In this document: in pieces, positions 8,923 to 18,094 of the stretch
Layout: the number at the start of each line of letters is the position of its first letter
How positions within the stretch are numbered: the stretch's first letter is position 1
Assembly (NCBI RefSeq): GCF_018333375.1
Contig: NZ_BORW01000018.1
Location: 1 to 64,000 of the forward strand
Reading direction: 5' to 3'
Length of the DNA stretch: 64,000 nt
From: Paenibacillus cookii
GTDB lineage: Bacteria > Bacillota > Bacilli > Paenibacillales > Paenibacillaceae
Notes under the pieces: generated by a model
What the model was told of the DNA's origin: nothing
Database searches by the model: none
What the model saw: the letters and a program-made list of their open reading frames with translations, nothing else
Position numbers and translations under genes: made by a program

Positions 8923-9294
8923 ATGAAAGTTTATAACAAACATTACCTCAAAGCATGTGAAAGCTACTTGTACATGACCAAGGATGAAATTATCACCAGG
9001 CAGCTCCGAAGCGAGAACAGGCTGCTTTTTAATGAAACGATCGTCAAAGTAGGGTTCATCGTCTTTCTGTGGGCTATATTTTGGACATCAAGATTGGCGC
9101 TTGTTCATCAGCTTTCTTTTAGGTCATGGAGCTTGTATGTCATCATCGTTTATATTGGCCTGATGTATTATACCGGCCGGAGTTCGAAACGTTGTCGGGC
9201 ATATAGCGATGCGGCTGAAGTTATGCTACAGTTTGACAGCGAAGAAGCCCGCCGCACCTACTTTGATGAAATGCTGAAGCCGCAGTTTCGGTAG
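8923..9294 (+). CDS. Small two-helix membrane protein of unknown function
   Basis: 123-residue protein not assigned to a family. Two hydrophobic segments (VKVGFIVFLWAIFWTS and WSLYVIIVYIGLMYYTG) separate a charged N-terminal region, which contains TKDEIITRQLRSEN, from a soluble C-terminal tail of about 40 residues. Both ends are probably cytoplasmic. A G-rich ribosome binding site (GGTGGGGAAGAGC) precedes ATG 8923. The layout resembles small YcxB-like proteins, but the sequence is too short to decide. It stands alone between two terminators. Confidence 0.55.
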   Translation: MKVYNKHYLKACESYLYMTKDEIITRQLRSENRLLFNETIVKVGFIVFLWAIFWTSRLALVHQLSFRSWSLYVIIVYIGLMYYTGRSSKRCRAYSDAAEVMLQFDSEEARRTYFDEMLKPQFR

Positions 9295-9423
9295 GGAAAC
9301 CGTATCTATATTTGCACATCGGACCACTATAATATGAGGCATAATCCCGGATAAAAGGAGCTGGCCTAAGTATGCATAAATCAGGCTTCTCCGCCAGAGC
9401 AAAAAAGTCAATATATCGTGCAT

Positions 9424-9460
9424 AAAAAAGGCTGCCGAGAACCTTCTCGACAGCCTGCGG
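9424..9460 (-). terminator. Terminator of the SLH-mannanase gene
   Basis: On the minus strand AGGCTGTCGAGAA pairs with TTCTCGGCAGCCT (one mismatch) and is followed by TTTTTTAT, about 45 bases beyond the mannanase stop. Confidence 0.85.
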
Positions 9461-9504
9461 GTGCGTGCTTCAGGCAAACGTCCGTTTTTAATCCATTTGG
9501 TTTA

Positions 9505-12500
9505 TCATAGCCCCTCGTCTTCACCGGGAGGAACATTTTCTTGGCTCGTGCCGCTTTCTTCTCCTGCTGGCTTTTCCTGAACGGGTGGTTCCGTGTGGCC
9601 GGTTGGTTCCTCCCCGGCTGCTCTCTCTTCAGGAAGGCTTGTTTCGTCCGTTCCGGCAGCCGGCTCCTTTTCGTCCAGGGTCACGTCATCCACGTACACC
9701 GTCATTTTGCCTTGCCCGTTCGGCGAGGAGATTTGCAGGCCGACCGCTTTGATTAGCGTCTTGTCGATGGCTTCGCCATTGAAATCCTTGCCGTTCAGGC
9801 TGAGCGTGATCCACTGGTATTCGCCGGTCAGCTCCACTTCATCGGTTGAAGCCCAGGCCCAGTTCGCTCCCGCTTTGATGAACAGCTTGGCTTTGGCGGT
9901 GCCGCCGGCGACCCGGGCGCGAACTTTTAACGTGTTGCCTTGGCTGAGGTCTTGGTCGCTCATGTAGGCAAGCTCGAAATGCTGGCCGCCGGGAGCCGTG
10001 GCCGGGAAATCTGCGCTGAGCACCTTGCTGCCGCCGTCCTCGGGGTTCGCGAGGTTGTCCGCGCCCAGCGTGTTGTCGTTCAACGTCCAGCCGGCAATGT
10101 TGTCGTTAAAATCGAACAGCACGCCCGGCGCGATGCCGCCGCTTTCGCTGCCGCTGGGCACGGTGCCGGCGTTCGGATCTAGCAGCGCATGGATGTCGTC
10201 AAAATACATGGACGACGTCAGCCGCTGGCCGTCCGGCACGGCGTTGGTGTAAATCGAAAAGGCCTGGACGTTCTTCAGGTTCGTTTTCGTCAGCGTGCCG
10301 GTTGCGCCGTTGGCGGGCTTGAATTCATTGAACGGCGCGGTGATCAGTGCGGGTTCGGTCGTTTTCGTGTCCGGGTAATATTCGTACGTTTTGCCGCCCA
10401 CGTTGATTTGCATCACCAGCTTCTGTCCTTGGCCGTCCGGCTGGTACCAGAACTGCAGGGCGTTGAAGCCGGACCAATCGGCGCCGTTCATCGCTTTCGT
10501 GATGCCGGCGTAACCGCTGCCCGCCAAAGTGTACGTGTATTTCAGCCCGTAGCTGCCGCCATGCTTATGCGTGCCGTCCAGCGCAGCGCTCGCCGGGTCG
10601 CCGCCGGCATGCACGAACTTGCCGGCCAGGGCGTCGCTGCTTCCCAGATATCCCTCGAAGTCGTCGACCATTGCCGGGTCTCCCGATGTCTCGTGATAAG
10701 CGTTGTAAAGGCGGATGTTATCGACATAGACCGGCAGCGCTTCGCCGCCCGCATCCAGCCCGCTGCCCACGATGGACAAGGCGATGTCGTCGGCTGCCGC
10801 CAAGGCGTCCGCATTCGTAAAATCGATCGTCGGGCTGAATTTGACGTATTCCACGCCGTCGATCGTCTCCTTTGGCAGGGAAGCGAGCGGGACATACGTC
10901 GTATCCATGCCGTATTTATTGCTCCAATCCGGCGGCAGTTGTCCGACCGCGCGCAGGCTGGCGTTTACGCTGGCCTCCCCGGCGGACGCCGGCACCCACA
11001 CGTCCATTTTGAGCCGTTTGATATCCGCGAGCGAGCTTGCCCCCGCTTTGGCCTTGGCATTTTTCAGCTCCAGCTTCAGCTCCTGCCACGAATCGGTTCC
11101 GTTCAAATGCGGGGCCCGGATCACCAGGGAGCCCCCGTTAAAATCGCTGTGCCCCACGCTTCCGTCATGCGTTTCCGTAAGCGAATCGGTATATTCGCCG
11201 TTGTATTGAACGCCTTCGACGTCGGCGGCCGTATCGAAGGTGTAGGCTCCGGCGAGCACCTCGCCGATTTTTACGAACACGGTGTTCGTTTGCTGATGCA
11301 GGACGGCGCCGTTTTGGCCGTAGACTTTGACGGTAACGTCCGCGGTTTTGCCGTTCAGGCCAGCCGCCGGCGTCCACTCCGCTTCGTAGTAGCCGCTGTC
11401 CGGGTTCAGCGCCATCGGGTATTCGGCGTCAGAGCCCTGGATGTTGTACGCGACGCGTTCCGGCGTTTCATTCAGGACGCGGGCGCGAAGCAATGCCGAG
11501 GCGTCTTTGATCGTGCTTTGGTTGGTTGGGGAGGCGATGTGCATGAAACCCCGCTCGGACGCAGTGTTGACCTTTTTATCGTAAGCTCCGGTCACGCCGT
11601 CGCTGAACAGCGTATACGCATCCTGGTAAAATTTCCGGAAGTCCGGCAGCATTTCATGCTCCTGGTTCGGATCGCCGGTCGGATATGGGACGTAAACCGA
11701 ATCCGGCCCGAAGTTGGCCCAGGTTTGCATGTACGCCATCTTTTTCGCGTCCGGGTCGGATTTGAGCGTGTTTGCCAGCTTCGTGTAGAAGTCGGGCGTC
11801 GTATTGCCGGAGACCTTCATTTTCTGGTAGCCGAATTCGGTAAAGGCAGCGACTTTGCCGCGGCTGTCGGCGATTCGGGACACCGTTTTGGCTTCCGTCT
11901 TCACGCCGTTAAACCAGGAGTCGCCCTCGCCGTTGTAGTAGCTGTCGAACCCGAGGATGTCGACGTAGTCGTCGCCCGGGTAGGTTTTTAAGTAGGTATC
12001 CACGGAGTCGCCAAAACCGCCGCCCGGCGAGTAGGCGTAGAGGAAGTTGTGGACACCTTTCTTGTCGCGGAGATACTCGACCGTGTAGCGGTAGATTTCC
12101 TTATACTCGTCGGTCGTTGTAAAAGCAGCCCCCCACCAGAACCAGCTTCCGCTCTGCTCATGGAACGGCCGGAAGATGACTGGAATCGGCCTTCCGTCAT
12201 CGGTTTTGAGGTGCAGGGCGAAGTCGGCGATCTGATCGAGAAAAGCGTTATACGCCGCATTCTTGTCCCCGCCCGGCAGGATGTGAGACACGACGTTGCC
12301 CTTGGTGTCGTAAAAATCCCCGCCGGTGACGAAGTTCGGCATATGGGAGCTGAGCGTCAGCACGCCGCCGTCGGCGTAGGCTTTCTTCATAACGGCGACA
12401 AGATTGTCCCGGCTTTGCTCGGCGTTGCCGGCTACGCCCGGTTTTTCCTTGCCTTCCAGGCTCAGCGTATCCCAACCGAAAAGCCCCGGATAGGCACCGA

Positions 12501-13983
12501 CGCTGTTGAAAGTGTCGGACTGGGTTCCGTCCTTAGCCGTGATGGACATTCCTTCGGTCGTGGCATGCTGCTGGCCGAACAGGATGTTCTTGCCGCGGAG
12601 CTGGTTCAAATAGACGAACAGCGACTTGGTCCGGTCGGTCGCGGCGACGTCCACCAGATTGACGGTCGGGACGTTCTCCGCCGGGCTGCCTCCGTTGTCC
12701 CCGCCGCTTCCGCTTCCGCCGGAACTGGAACTGCCGCCTGTGCTGCCCGAGGAGCTGCCACCTGAGCCTGTGGTGCCTGTGCTTCCGGAAGGCGCAGGGC
12801 TTGCATTGACGGCTCCACCTGAGATGCTGGTCGTTCCAGGCGGAAGCGCCTTGCCGTTCAGCGTGACGCCGATGCCCTGGATCACCGCCTGCTTGATGCT
12901 GCCCGTGCCTGTGATTGCGGTGCCTGCGGCCGACGGGTCCACGGTCAGGGAAGCGATGGAGGCGCCAGCGCCGAGGCTCAGCTGCACCGGCTGGTTGAAC
13001 TCGGCACTGTCGATGCTCGAGCTGTCACCTGCGTCCAGCTTGGACGGGCTGTTTGCGGCCAGCTGCCCGATATGGGTCGTGCCGGCCAGCTGCACATGCA
13101 CCTGGCCGTCGCGGCGGTTGACGAGAACGCTGCCGAGGTCGGAGTCCTTCACGATGACCGTGTGGGCGCCGCCGCCTTCGATGAAAGTGGTGCCCTGAAC
13201 CGTGACATGATCCAGGGTGACCTCGCCGTCGCCAATTCCTGGCGCCAGATATAAATTGCCCTGGATGACAGCGTCCTTCAGGACGACACCCCCGTGGTTC
13301 ACCACGGCACTGCCTTGAATCTTCCCGGCGGTATAAGTACCCGCAGCAGGATAGTATGCGCTGACCAGCTTATCGATCAGGGTAACTATTTCTGCGCGGG
13401 TAATAGGTTCCTCGGGACGGAGGGTCCCGTTCGGGTAGCCTTGGAAGTAACCGGAGAGCGCCCGGACCGCTTCGCGGGCGTACACCCCGATGTGCTCTTG
13501 GTCTGGATAGTTAAGGGTAGAGGCTGCTTCGTTTCCGCTGAATTCAAACGCCCGTGCCAGCAGCACCGCAGCGTCCTGACGGGTTAGCGGTTCACCTGGC
13601 TTGGCCGCGTTGCCGGGATATCCGGTATAGTAGCCGGCTTCCCTGGCTATGGAGAAAGCGCTTGCAAACCAGGAGTCGGCGGGGACATCCGCATAAGCTT
13701 CCTTCGACTGGGCCGCAAAGCCGAACAAATGATTTATGAGCGAGACGAACTCTGCACGCGTGATTTCTGCATTAGGGCGGAAGGTGTGATCCGGATAGCC
13801 CTGGATCAGCCCGCTGCTCAGCCATTTTTGCACGCTGGCCTGTGCCCAGTGCCCCGTAAGGTCCTTGGCGATTATTCCGCTGAGGTCCGTTTGGGCAGCT
13901 GCCGATCCGTAGGCGGGAGACAGCAGTGAAGCGATCAATACCGCCGATAGGGTAGTGCCCAGCCATTTGGATGACTTTTTCAT
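9505..13983 (-). CDS. S-layer-anchored GH26 beta-mannanase with several carbohydrate-binding modules
   Basis: 1492-residue exported enzyme. In order it has a signal peptide (residues 1-30, ending near YGSAAA) and three SLH repeats (about 38-210; DLTGHWAQASVQKWL, ITRAEFVSLIN). Next comes a beta-rich repeat region (about 217-385; VVNHGGVVLKDAVIQGNLYL), then a Gly/Ser linker (395-432) and a GH26 catalytic domain (about 440-800). The acid/base Glu609 lies in RPFHEQSGSWFWWG and the nucleophile Glu716 in FTEFGYQ. Three beta-sandwich modules follow (CBM27-like, CBM11-like and CBM23-like by motif), each ending in a VYVDDV/MYFDDI-type strand. The C-terminal tail is rich in Pro and Glu. It should cleave beta-1,4-mannan at the cell surface. 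The SLH and GH26 calls are strong; the CBM family numbers are tentative. Confidence 0.92.
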   Translation of the reverse strand: MKKSSKWLGTTLSAVLIASLLSPAYGSAAAQTDLSGIIAKDLTGHWAQASVQKWLSSGLIQGYPDHTFRPNAEITRAEFVSLINHLFGFAAQSKEAYADVPADSWFASAFSIAREAGYYTGYPGNAAKPGEPLTRQDAAVLLARAFEFSGNEAASTLNYPDQEHIGVYAREAVRALSGYFQGYPNGTLRPEEPITRAEIVTLIDKLVSAYYPAAGTYTAGKIQGSAVVNHGGVVLKDAVIQGNLYLAPGIGDGEVTLDHVTVQGTTFIEGGGAHTVIVKDSDLGSVLVNRRDGQVHVQLAGTTHIGQLAANSPSKLDAGDSSSIDSAEFNQPVQLSLGAGASIASLTVDPSAAGTAITGTGSIKQAVIQGIGVTLNGKALPPGTTSISGGAVNASPAPSGSTGTTGSGGSSSGSTGGSSSSGGSGSGGDNGGSPAENVPTVNLVDVAATDRTKSLFVYLNQLRGKNILFGQQHATTEGMSITAKDGTQSDTFNSVGAYPGLFGWDTLSLEGKEKPGVAGNAEQSRDNLVAVMKKAYADGGVLTLSSHMPNFVTGGDFYDTKGNVVSHILPGGDKNAAYNAFLDQIADFALHLKTDDGRPIPVIFRPFHEQSGSWFWWGAAFTTTDEYKEIYRYTVEYLRDKKGVHNFLYAYSPGGGFGDSVDTYLKTYPGDDYVDILGFDSYYNGEGDSWFNGVKTEAKTVSRIADSRGKVAAFTEFGYQKMKVSGNTTPDFYTKLANTLKSDPDAKKMAYMQTWANFGPDSVYVPYPTGDPNQEHEMLPDFRKFYQDAYTLFSDGVTGAYDKKVNTASERGFMHIASPTNQSTIKDASALLRARVLNETPERVAYNIQGSDAEYPMALNPDSGYYEAEWTPAAGLNGKTADVTVKVYGQNGAVLHQQTNTVFVKIGEVLAGAYTFDTAADVEGVQYNGEYTDSLTETHDGSVGHSDFNGGSLVIRAPHLNGTDSWQELKLELKNAKAKAGASSLADIKRLKMDVWVPASAGEASVNASLRAVGQLPPDWSNKYGMDTTYVPLASLPKETIDGVEYVKFSPTIDFTNADALAAADDIALSIVGSGLDAGGEALPVYVDNIRLYNAYHETSGDPAMVDDFEGYLGSSDALAGKFVHAGGDPASAALDGTHKHGGSYGLKYTYTLAGSGYAGITKAMNGADWSGFNALQFWYQPDGQGQKLVMQINVGGKTYEYYPDTKTTEPALITAPFNEFKPANGATGTLTKTNLKNVQAFSIYTNAVPDGQRLTSSMYFDDIHALLDPNAGTVPSGSESGGIAPGVLFDFNDNIAGWTLNDNTLGADNLANPEDGGSKVLSADFPATAPGGQHFELAYMSDQDLSQGNTLKVRARVAGGTAKAKLFIKAGANWAWASTDEVELTGEYQWITLSLNGKDFNGEAIDKTLIKAVGLQISSPNGQGKMTVYVDDVTLDEKEPAAGTDETSLPEERAAGEEPTGHTEPPVQEKPAGEESGTSQENVPPGEDEGL

Positions 13984-14341
13984 GAAAACTCCCCTTGATT
14001 GATAGAAGATAAAGGGCTAACAAAGCGGTTGTTAAGCTAACAGAGTATCATATTTGAAAAGTATGTAATCGCTTTATTTATCCCTTTTCGAGTCAATATA
14101 CTATCATAACGGGGTGTGGATGGCAATAATCAAGTTATATTATTTTGCTAATTAAATAATAACAAATATAAAAATGTTATTTTTTGCCTGGATCATCGTT
14201 CAAAGGAAAAAGCCCCCGCATTCGAAAAGAATGAGGAGGCCGAGGGGGTATGCGCTTTTCAATGGAGGGGAGGGAGCGAGAATCAGCGTTTTGAGGTTCT
14301 CTTCCTGATATTTGTCCAAGCCTACAAAGACCGCAGTATAG
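13984..14341. other. AT-rich intergenic region upstream of the mannanase
   Basis: It holds the minus-strand promoter region and ribosome binding site (AAGGGGAGTTTTC) of the mannanase gene. No open frame of interest was found. A weak GC-rich hairpin (CCCCCGCATTC with GAATG and GAGGGGG, 14213-14250) may be a terminator remnant. Confidence 0.4.
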
Positions 14342-14497
14342 CAGATTCCGTCAAATCAAATCAGGGCACCCCAAACGGGCACCCTTCATCTATTGGAAGA
14401 ATCATATCCTTACCAGTATTCATATGAATCAGGTTTGGCGAAGGCAGTTGCCGAAGACAACACCCTTAGTATTTCGATTGATGAATATAGTGACTAA
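14342..14497 (+). pseudogene. C-terminal fragment of an unrecognised acidic protein
   Basis: An open frame without a start codon runs from a stop at 14339 to TAA 14495-14497. Its last 36 residues (LLEESYPYQYSYES, then GLAKAVAEDNTLSISIDEYSD) look like a genuine acidic protein end. The stop codon lies in the left arm of the hairpin repeat that follows. No family was recognised. The missing N-terminus indicates a deletion remnant. Confidence 0.35.
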
Positions 14498-14532
14498 AAC
14501 TCCAAGTAACGCTCCGTTACTTGGAGTTTTAG
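14494..14532 (+). terminator. Perfect 17-bp hairpin, copy A of a repeated terminator
   Basis: CTAAAACTCCAAGTAAC (14494-14510) and its exact complement (14516-14532) enclose the five-base loop GCTCC. It follows directly on the preceding gene fragment. A diverged second copy lies 540 bases downstream. Confidence 0.75.
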
Positions 14533-14585
14533 ATGTGCATTAGCTAGAGATCGCTTTAAAATTCGGTGCTCGCGGGCCCAGCTAA
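14494..14585 (+). repeat. Diverged direct repeat, copy A (hairpin plus about 50 bases)
   Basis: The hairpin and the 50 bases after it match the segment at 15034-15125 at roughly two positions in three, in the same register (for example TTTGCATTCTCTAAAG against TGTGCATTAGCTAGAG, then CGCTT with AAA). The two copies are exactly 540 bases apart, which points to an old tandem duplication around the two gene fragments. Confidence 0.5.
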
Positions 14586-14797
14586 CTGGAGGGGTTACCC
14601 TCGGTACAATTACAGTATTGGAGTTAATAAGTAAAAGAATGGGGATTAAAGTCCCAGCAAGAGTTGAAACATCAATTACTACTTTTGTAGGTGCAGTTAC
14701 AAGCTATGGCATCACTACTTTTTATAGAAATTTTAAAGATACTGGAGTATTATTCAAACAAAATTGGTTGGGTGAGTTTTGGTTTGAACGTCCATAA
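14510..14797 (+). pseudogene. C-terminal fragment with hydrophobic segment, origin unknown
   Basis: An open frame without a start continues out of the hairpin and ends at TAA 14795-14797. It reads SRAQLTGGVTLGTITVLELI, then a basic turn (SKRMGIKVPARVETS) and a second apolar stretch (ITTFVGAVTSYGITTFY), ending GEFWFERP. The lack of a start and the in-frame passage through the hairpin suggest the tail of a larger protein whose front has been lost. The next gene begins 27 bases later. A toxin-type C-terminal domain is possible but unproven. Confidence 0.35.
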
Positions 14798-14823
14798 ATA
14801 CAATCGATAGGAGATGGTATCTA

Positions 14824-15030
14824 TTGAACCTTCGACTAAAGGAATTATTCAAAATGTACAAGGTTCGAAAAAGATATCTCTTGGATTTTGTCGCCTTACC
14901 GTTCATTATTACTTTTGCAACGTTCACATCAAATCCTCAATCGCCACTTACAAAGTATATAATCACCTATATAACGTTACTTTTTTTATCCTTATTAATC
15001 TATGCGATAATTCATCGAGATACCAAGTAA
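14824..15030 (+). CDS. 68-residue two-helix membrane protein
   Basis: Small gene starting with TTG at 14824 behind AGGAGATGG. The product has a basic N-terminus (LRLKELFKMYKVRKRYLL), then two hydrophobic segments (DFVALPFIITFATF and YIITYITLLFLSLLIYAII), and ends HRDTK. It follows the 14510-14797 fragment and is closed by hairpin copy B six bases after its stop. Small two-helix proteins placed directly after a toxin-like end are often immunity proteins; here that is only a suggestion. An overlapping frame in another phase (14814-15170) shows no protein character. Confidence 0.45.
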   Translation: MNLRLKELFKMYKVRKRYLLDFVALPFIITFATFTSNPQSPLTKYIITYITLLFLSLLIYAIIHRDTK

Positions 15031-15033
15031 TGG

Positions 15034-15125
15034 ACAAAACTCCAGGTAACAAACTGTTACTTGGAGTTTTAGCTTTGCATTCTCTAAAGCCCGCTTCAAA
15101 ACTCTGCTCTAACTTGCCCAACCAG
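15034..15125 (+). repeat. Diverged direct repeat, copy B
   Basis: Partner of the repeat at 14494-14585, in the same orientation and at fixed 540-base offset. It follows the stop of the 68-residue membrane protein. No insertion-sequence ends or target duplications were seen around either copy. Confidence 0.5.
15036..15070 (+). terminator. Hairpin, copy B of the repeated terminator
   Basis: AAAACTCCAGGTAAC (15036-15050) pairs with GTTACTTGGAGTTTT (15056-15070) with one G-T position. It is homologous to copy A at 14494-14532. Confidence 0.75.
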
Positions 15126-15168
15126 AACACCTCGATTTCCCCTCAACTGCCCGGCACCAGGTACGAAT

Positions 15169-16216
15169 AACAAGGAGTATCGGACTTATTACGTAACCAG
15201 CCAGACTTGGCTGAGGCTGGACTAAAGCAAATCTCGTTTGACGGTTTGGAAGGCTTGTATGCGACAGGACAGGACGGTTACGGCGTCAACCGGTTCGTGA
15301 ATATGTGCTACGAGCGCTGGGGCAGCGAAGTCATCAATGATGCGAGTATTGTTGTGCCGAATTATTTATGGCATATATTTACCCGCTTCAATTGGGGTGA
15401 ACCGTGGGGTGCTCGCACCCGCGAAGGCCAGCTTGAACTTCGGCTCAGCAACCAGCGCTATTTCAAACGAAATTTCATACCGCCCATGCTTGGCTGGTTC
15501 CTGATCCGTTCTGCTTCGGAGCGCTTTGAAGCGACTGCTCTGGATGAAATTGAATGGGTGCTGTCGAAAGCGGCAGGATTTAACGCCGGCTTCTCACTGG
15601 TGGCCGACATGGCTGTACTTGAGCGTAACGGCAATATCAATATATTGCTCGATAGCGTGCGTGTCTGGGAGGAAGCCCGGCATGCGCAGGTTTTTACCGC
15701 GGAGCAGCGTCAACGGCTTTGCGATGCGAAAAGCGACTGGCATCTGGAGGAAGCGGGAAGGGGGAGATGGAAGCTGTATCCGATTGCTATTTCCAAACCG
15801 TTCGTTTGCAGTACGGAAGAGCTGCAGCCCGGCCAGCCGGGCAGTGCTGACTGAGCCTTTTACAACAAGTATGCGGCTCAGCCGCTCCGTTTCTGCCTGC
15901 GCGTGATGCCTTCTTACGGCAATGAAGATGCAACAGTGGAGCGTCCGACGATTTATACGAACGGCACGTTTATGACTTTTGAAACTGAAGTTGCCGTCAA
16001 TGAGTATCTGGTCTGCGAGGGCGCCTCCGAAGGCAAAATCTATAATCGGAGAACTGGAATCTCCTGAGAACCGTCAAGACATCCGCCGAGGCGCCGACTG
16101 TAGCCGCAGGCGGGCAGACATTGTCGTTCAGTTGCAAATTCAAGGGAGATCCGAAGCCGGTTGTCAGCGTTAAAGTGTTCACCCGGGGGGAACCGGAGCA
16201 GATCGGAGCGAATTAG
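15169..16216 (+). pseudogene. Truncated, frameshifted fragment of a large protein
   Basis: Three consecutive frames together read as one protein end of about 345 residues. Frame one (15169-15854) contains QISFDGLEGLYATGQDGYGV, NWGEPWGARTREGQLELRL and FKRNFIPPMLGWFLIRSAS. After a shift near 15850, frame two continues FYNKYAAQPLRFCLRVMPSYG to a stop near 16065. A second shift restores NWNLLRTVKTSAEAPTVAAGG through to TAG 16214-16216. The 5' end is missing: a stop precedes the first frame and there is no start with a ribosome binding site. The FDGLEG and WGEPWG motifs and the Ig-like ending suggest a carbohydrate-active protein, but the family was not identified. Confidence 0.7.
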
Positions 16217-16441
16217 CAGCACCGATAGAACAATATATGTTTGAATGCAGCGCCCCCATTGGCAAACGTATTTTACCGATCCATTGAAATGGGCGAGTTT
16301 CCTCGATCGTTGCGCGATATGCGTTTTAGGAATTTTATGGAGGAATAAGGCCGTTTTCGCAACCTTGTCTGCATGTATTGCCCCCTGTCCGAATAAGCTT
16401 AAAAAATAGAACAGGACAAACAGTAGGTGGGGATGCGACCA

Positions 16442-17998
16442 ATGGGACTAAAAAAGCAAAGTTTTATTCGCGGAACGTTTGTGTTGACCGTATCGTCGTT
16501 TTTTACCAAAGGGCTCGGTTTTGTGAACGGCATTTTGCTGGCGCGTTTTTTGGGGGCGGAAGGGGTCGGGCTGCTCATGATCGCCCATCCGCTGCTGCCG
16601 TTGTTTATTACGATGACGGAGCTCGGGCTTCCGGTCGCCATTTCGAAGCTCGTGTCGGAGGCGGAGGCCAAGGGGGATGAAGCGCGGATCAAACGGATTT
16701 TGGCCGTATCTTTATCGGTCACGGGCACGCTGAGCGTCGTATTGACCTTGGCGGCCCTTTTCGGCTCCAAATGGATCGCTTCGATCGTTTTGGCCGATCA
16801 GCGGGCGTATTACGCGATGGTTGCGATTACGCCGATCATTCCGATCATCGCCATGTCCGCCGTGTTGAAGGGATATTTTCGCGGCAGGCAAAACATGAAC
16901 CCGCTCGCCCTATCCGACATCATCGAAAACCTGGCGCAGATCGTCGTCATTATCGGCGTCGTGAACATCCTGATTCCTTACGGGATCGCATACGCCGCCG
17001 CGGGGGCGATGGCCGCTTCCGTCGTTGGCGAAGGCGTCGGGCTGCTTTATCTGTTTTCGGTATTCAAATGGGCGCACCGGGGAAAAGGCAAGGAAAAACC
17101 TGCGCTTGTCCCCCGAAGATCGCCCAAAGGGGACCGCACGCTAAGAGACCTGCTGCGCATCGGCCTGCCGATGACGGGCAGCGGCTTCATCCATTCCTTG
17201 TACCACGCGTTTCTGCCGCTGGTCATTACGAAAAGCCTGGTGCTGTTCGGGGTCGGCGTCGAGATGGCAACCAAGCAGTTCGGCCTGCTGGCCGGGTACG
17301 CCATTCCGCTGCTGTTTCTCCCCGGCTTTTTTACCCAATCGCTTTCGACCGCGTTGATCCCGGCCATCAGCGAAGCGAGCGTCGACAACAACAGCCAGCT
17401 CGTGCACAGCAGAATGGACATGGCCATGCGCACCGCGCTTCTCGTCGGCGTGCCTTGCACCCTGATCCTGTACTTATGGGCCGAACCGTTAACGACCGTG
17501 ATCTATCACGCCCCCGAAGCAGGCGTTTTGCTGCAGCTGTTGGCCCCGCTGTTTTTTCTCCATTATTTCGAAAAGCCGCTGCAGGCCATTTTGCTCGGGT
17601 TGGGCAAAGCGTCCACGGTCATGTGGAACCATGTGATGACGAACATTTTCGAAATGAGCCTCATTTTCGTGCTGGGCTCCAACATCGGAATCAAAGGGGT
17701 GGCGGTGGCCTTCGGGCTGGGCACGCTGCTGCTGACCGTGCTGAATTTTTTTGCCGTGGCCCAAACGATCGGATTTTATTTCGATTTTCGCGTGTTGCTG
17801 AAAGCGGGAGCGGGCGGAATCGTCATGACGGTAACCAGCCTGGCGGCCCACCGTTTTCTCGAACGCATGGAGCTGGGGCAGACGATCGCGTTGATCGGGG
17901 CGTTGCTCGTTTCGATCCTCGCCTACCTCGGAACATTGCAGCTGACCCGGGCTTTGCGGAGCGGACCGAAGACGCCGACGATGACGCCGGTTTCCTGA
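16442..17998 (+). CDS. SpoVB/MurJ-like polysaccharide flippase
   Basis: 518-residue membrane protein of the MOP superfamily with about 14 helices. The start matches stage V sporulation protein B-like flippases (KQSFIRGTFVLTVSSFFTKG, then GFVNGILLARFLGAEGVGLL), which move lipid-linked precursors across the membrane. A charged linker (WAHRGKGKEKPALVPRRSPK) splits the two halves, as is usual in the group. ATG 16442 is chosen because AGGTGGGG lies nine bases ahead; two earlier in-frame starts at 16427 and 16433 overlap that site. A related but clearly different copy lies at 42694-44199. Which precursor it moves is not known. Confidence 0.85.
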   Translation: MGLKKQSFIRGTFVLTVSSFFTKGLGFVNGILLARFLGAEGVGLLMIAHPLLPLFITMTELGLPVAISKLVSEAEAKGDEARIKRILAVSLSVTGTLSVVLTLAALFGSKWIASIVLADQRAYYAMVAITPIIPIIAMSAVLKGYFRGRQNMNPLALSDIIENLAQIVVIIGVVNILIPYGIAYAAAGAMAASVVGEGVGLLYLFSVFKWAHRGKGKEKPALVPRRSPKGDRTLRDLLRIGLPMTGSGFIHSLYHAFLPLVITKSLVLFGVGVEMATKQFGLLAGYAIPLLFLPGFFTQSLSTALIPAISEASVDNNSQLVHSRMDMAMRTALLVGVPCTLILYLWAEPLTTVIYHAPEAGVLLQLLAPLFFLHYFEKPLQAILLGLGKASTVMWNHVMTNIFEMSLIFVLGSNIGIKGVAVAFGLGTLLLTVLNFFAVAQTIGFYFDFRVLLKAGAGGIVMTVTSLAAHRFLERMELGQTIALIGALLVSILAYLGTLQLTRALRSGPKTPTMTPVS

Positions 17999-18094
17999 GA
18001 GGGCAAACATAAACACTGACATACAGTCGTCAGTCATGTTTCGTTATCCTATCCATAGAGGACGATATCCAATGAATTTTGGGAGGGACGAAAA

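Noticed and set aside
10189-11991. 600-residue open frame antisense to the mannanase
   Set aside because: It has no ribosome binding site, is Arg/Val/Ala-rich in the way of GC-rich shadows, and lies opposite well-supported protein domains.
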